From NCBI RefSeq assembly GCF_013912375.1, contig NZ_JACETV010000007.1, forward strand, positions 62,001-126,000: a stretch of 64,000 nt of DNA, given 5' to 3'. The notes under the pieces were generated by a model that did not search any database, was not told the origin of the DNA, and saw nothing but the letters and a program-made list of their open reading frames with translations. Below are positions 62,576-64,000 of this stretch, in pieces. Each line of letters begins with the position of its first letter. Within the stretch, counting starts at the first letter, position 1. Made by a program: the position numbers and the translations under genes. Source of the stretch: Emticicia sp. BO119. GTDB taxonomy: Bacteria; Bacteroidota; Bacteroidia; Cytophagales; Spirosomataceae.

Positions 62576-63385
62576 TTAATCCAACAAGCCCATTACATCT
62601 TCTGAAATACCAGTGTTTACAAATCCTCCATCATGGAAAAGATTTTGCATCGTTACCATTCTGGTAAGGTCAGAGAAAAGCGTAATTACATAATCTGCGC
62701 AGTCATCGGCCGAAGCATTCCCTAATGGAGCAATTTTATCAGCAAAATCGTAGAATTTATCAAAACCTCCGATACCTGTACCGGCTGTTGTTTTGGTAGG
62801 TGATTGCGAAACGGTGTTTACACGTACTTTTTTCAGCTTACCATAACGATAGCCATAGCTACGGGCAATTGATTCCAGCATCGCTTTGGCTTCTGCCATA
62901 TCTGTATAGAATGGGAATGTACGTTGCGCAGCCATGTAAGTCAAAGCAACTACTGAACCCCACTCGTTGATGGCATCCATTTTTTCGGCTACCTGCAAGA
63001 ATTTATGAAAAGATAAAGCAGATACATCTACACTTTTCATAAACCAGTCGTAGTTCAGATCTCCATAGGCTTTACCTTTACGGATATTAGGCGACATACC
63101 GATAGAATGCAGCACGAAGTCTACTTTTCCACCCAGAACATCCATTGATTTGGTATAAAGGTTTTCGATTTCCTCTATCACTGTTGCGTCTGCCGGAATA
63201 ATCTCTGCCTCACAGGCTTCAGCTAATTTCTTGATTTCGCCCATGCGCATGGCTATTGGGGCATTTGTTAAAACGATTGATGCACCTTCTTCTTTCGCTT
63301 TCAGTGCAACTTTCCATGCAATAGATTTTTCGTCTAATGCACCCGAAATAATACCTTTTTTACCTTTAAGTAATCCGTATGCCAT
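62576..63385 (-). CDS. fabI: Enoyl-[acyl-carrier-protein] reductase FabI
   Basis: NADH-dependent reductase of 269 residues, SDR fold, last step of fatty-acid elongation. LLKGKKGIISGALDEKSIAWKVALKAKEEGASIV holds the cofactor loop. The catalytic pair is Tyr in FPFYTDMAEAKAML with Lys 7 residues on (YxxxxxxK, the FabI type rather than YxxxK). LVALTYMAAQR-like and VRVNTVSQSPTKTTAGTGIGGFDKF complete the substrate loop. It is transcribed alone; the gap of 77 bases before the SRPBCC gene contains its promoter region. Confidence 0.97.
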   Translation of the reverse strand: MAYGLLKGKKGIISGALDEKSIAWKVALKAKEEGASIVLTNAPIAMRMGEIKKLAEACEAEIIPADATVIEEIENLYTKSMDVLGGKVDFVLHSIGMSPNIRKGKAYGDLNYDWFMKSVDVSALSFHKFLQVAEKMDAINEWGSVVALTYMAAQRTFPFYTDMAEAKAMLESIARSYGYRYGKLKKVRVNTVSQSPTKTTAGTGIGGFDKFYDFADKIAPLGNASADDCADYVITLFSDLTRMVTMQNLFHDGGFVNTGISEDVMGLLD

Positions 63386-63453
63386 GATGTGTAAGTTTTA
63401 AATCTGTGTACGTAGAGGCGTCTACGCTAATGTCATAATAATATTTTGAGTGC

Positions 63454-63461
63454 CAAAGGTA
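63454..63461 (-). promoter_or_regulatory. Candidate -7 element of fabI
   Basis: On the minus strand TACCTTTG matches TAnnTTTG, 69 bases before the fabI start. A -33 TTG at the expected distance is not evident, so this is moderate. A short CGTAGA/TCTACG hairpin lies at 63411-63426 within the putative leader. Confidence 0.4.
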
Positions 63462-63462
63462 G

Positions 63463-64000
63463 TTATTTTCTAAAATAATAAAAAAACATCGGTTGTTTTT
63501 GCTTGACACTCACTACCTCTACATACACAGTATTATTTCTTACAGAAAAGATTTCCTGTTTCAATGATCGTTTTTCGATTAATTCATCCAGACGTTGATA
63601 CCCTTCAGTCACTCCGTTCTCCATATTTGAGCGGAGCATCATGTCGCGGTCAGCTACCGACTGGAAAACAGAAGTAGTTGTTACTCTGGTTCTATTGCCG
63701 GGCAAGACTTCAAACATTGCAGTATCAAGCGATACATGACCTTTTGCTCCTTCAAACTCAAAGGTCTGCACGGCTGATTCAGGGGCACTGATATCATGAA
63801 ATACCCCTCTGAAACTATATTCTTCACCATTTTTTCCTGTATGGATATAGCGGTATTCTCCGCCGCTTCTGGCATCAAATTTATCAATGTGCATTTCATA
63901 ACCTCTTGGCCCTAACCATTGTTTCAACAGGTCAGGGTCTGTATAGGCTTTAAATACCAGTTCTCTTGGAGCTTCAAATTCTCTGGTTATGATAATATCC
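63463..64000 (-). CDS. SRPBCC (AHSA1-type) domain protein, 5' end outside the window
   Basis: The reading frame is open to base 64000 and encodes REFEAPRELVFKAYTDPDLLKQWLGPRGYEMHI near the edge, so the true start is beyond the window. The SRPBCC core follows (GGEYRYIHTGKNGEEYSFRGVFHDI, TFEFEGAKG, TTSVFQSVADRDMMLRSNMENGVTEGYQRLDELIEK). The C-terminus runs about 35 residues past the usual end, with a Gln/Phe-rich tail. The TTG at 63927 is an internal codon, not a start. Ligand unknown. Confidence 0.88.
   Translation of the reverse strand, partial: DIIITREFEAPRELVFKAYTDPDLLKQWLGPRGYEMHIDKFDARSGGEYRYIHTGKNGEEYSFRGVFHDISAPESAVQTFEFEGAKGHVSLDTAMFEVLPGNRTRVTTTSVFQSVADRDMMLRSNMENGVTEGYQRLDELIEKRSLKQEIFSVRNNTVYVEVVSVKQKQPMFFYYFRK

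Noticed and set aside
63411-63426. CGTAGA-GGCG-TCTACG hairpin as another GTAGAGAC-class repeat
   Set aside because: It is short and lacks the conserved TAGAGAC/GTCTCTA ends; left as a minor hairpin in the fabI leader.
1-64000. CRISPR arrays, insertion sequences, prophage, tRNA and rRNA genes
   Set aside because: No regular direct repeats with spacers, no transposase or integrase frame, and no recognisable tRNA or rRNA sequence were found by eye.

Overview
The window looks like chromosome from a Bacteroidota bacterium, most likely order Cytophagales (Spirosomaceae-like; genus not determined). Supporting signs are the moderately AT-rich base composition, a T9SS type A C-terminal sorting domain, a 3-coathanger-type C-terminus, a TonB receptor with a CarboxypepD-type N-terminal domain, the Bacteroidota-specific small DUF4295 gene next to rpmG, and promoters of the form TTG-N20-TAnnTTTG. 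No insertion sequence, prophage, CRISPR array, tRNA or rRNA was seen.

Layout. 1-9.7 kb: a 5'-truncated subtilase, a secreted M1 peptidase, a RidA with a signal peptide, an ABA4-like membrane protein, a NarL-type regulator convergent with a TPR histidine kinase, and an SBBP-repeat secreted protein. 9.7-14.0 kb: a four-gene minus-strand operon encoding a TPR protein, a membrane protein, a histidine kinase fused to a DUF4097-like beta-solenoid, and a LytTR regulator. 14.2-16.8 kb: a WYL regulator followed by DinB, GyrI-like and SRPBCC genes. 16.8-30 kb: AraC regulators, small membrane proteins, a membrane-tethered regulator-like protein, a TonB receptor, an S33-type peptidase, a class C beta-lactamase-fold protein, a CBM9-like protein, a YebC-family protein and a lipoprotein. 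30-33.7 kb: an NtrY-like kinase convergent with rplM-rpsI-rpsB. 33.7-41 kb: a T9SS cargo protein, a PaaE-like reductase, a GH3/serine hydrolase fusion and an orphan Imm11-like protein. 41.3-49.8 kb: a same-strand sugar/hydroxy-acid oxidation cluster (two TIM-barrel isomerases, enolase-superfamily dehydratase, VOC, D-2-hydroxyacid dehydrogenase, PVC-type cytochrome c dehydrogenase, ThuA). 49.9-51.9 kb: ftsY, thioesterase, DUF4295 and rpmG. 52-55.6 kb: a CurA-like reductase, an unknown protein and a PQQ-type sugar dehydrogenase. 55.6-59 kb: hisH, a two-gene HNH module (frameshifted), hisA, GNAT, hisF. 60-64 kb: FAH-family dehydratase plus ketoglutarate-semialdehyde-type dehydrogenase (end of a non-phosphorylative pentose route), fabI, and a 3'-terminal SRPBCC gene cut by the window edge.

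Most of the window is ordinary core and accessory Cytophagales biology. The points that stand out are the beta-solenoid/LytS fusion kinase without a signal peptide, the frameshifted HNH pair lodged in the his operon, and several families of dispersed palindromic repeats. One of these repeats supplies the C-terminal codons and stop of an acetyltransferase gene. The ribosomal operon also has candidate structured RNA leaders. No complete new defence or mobile system could be demonstrated.
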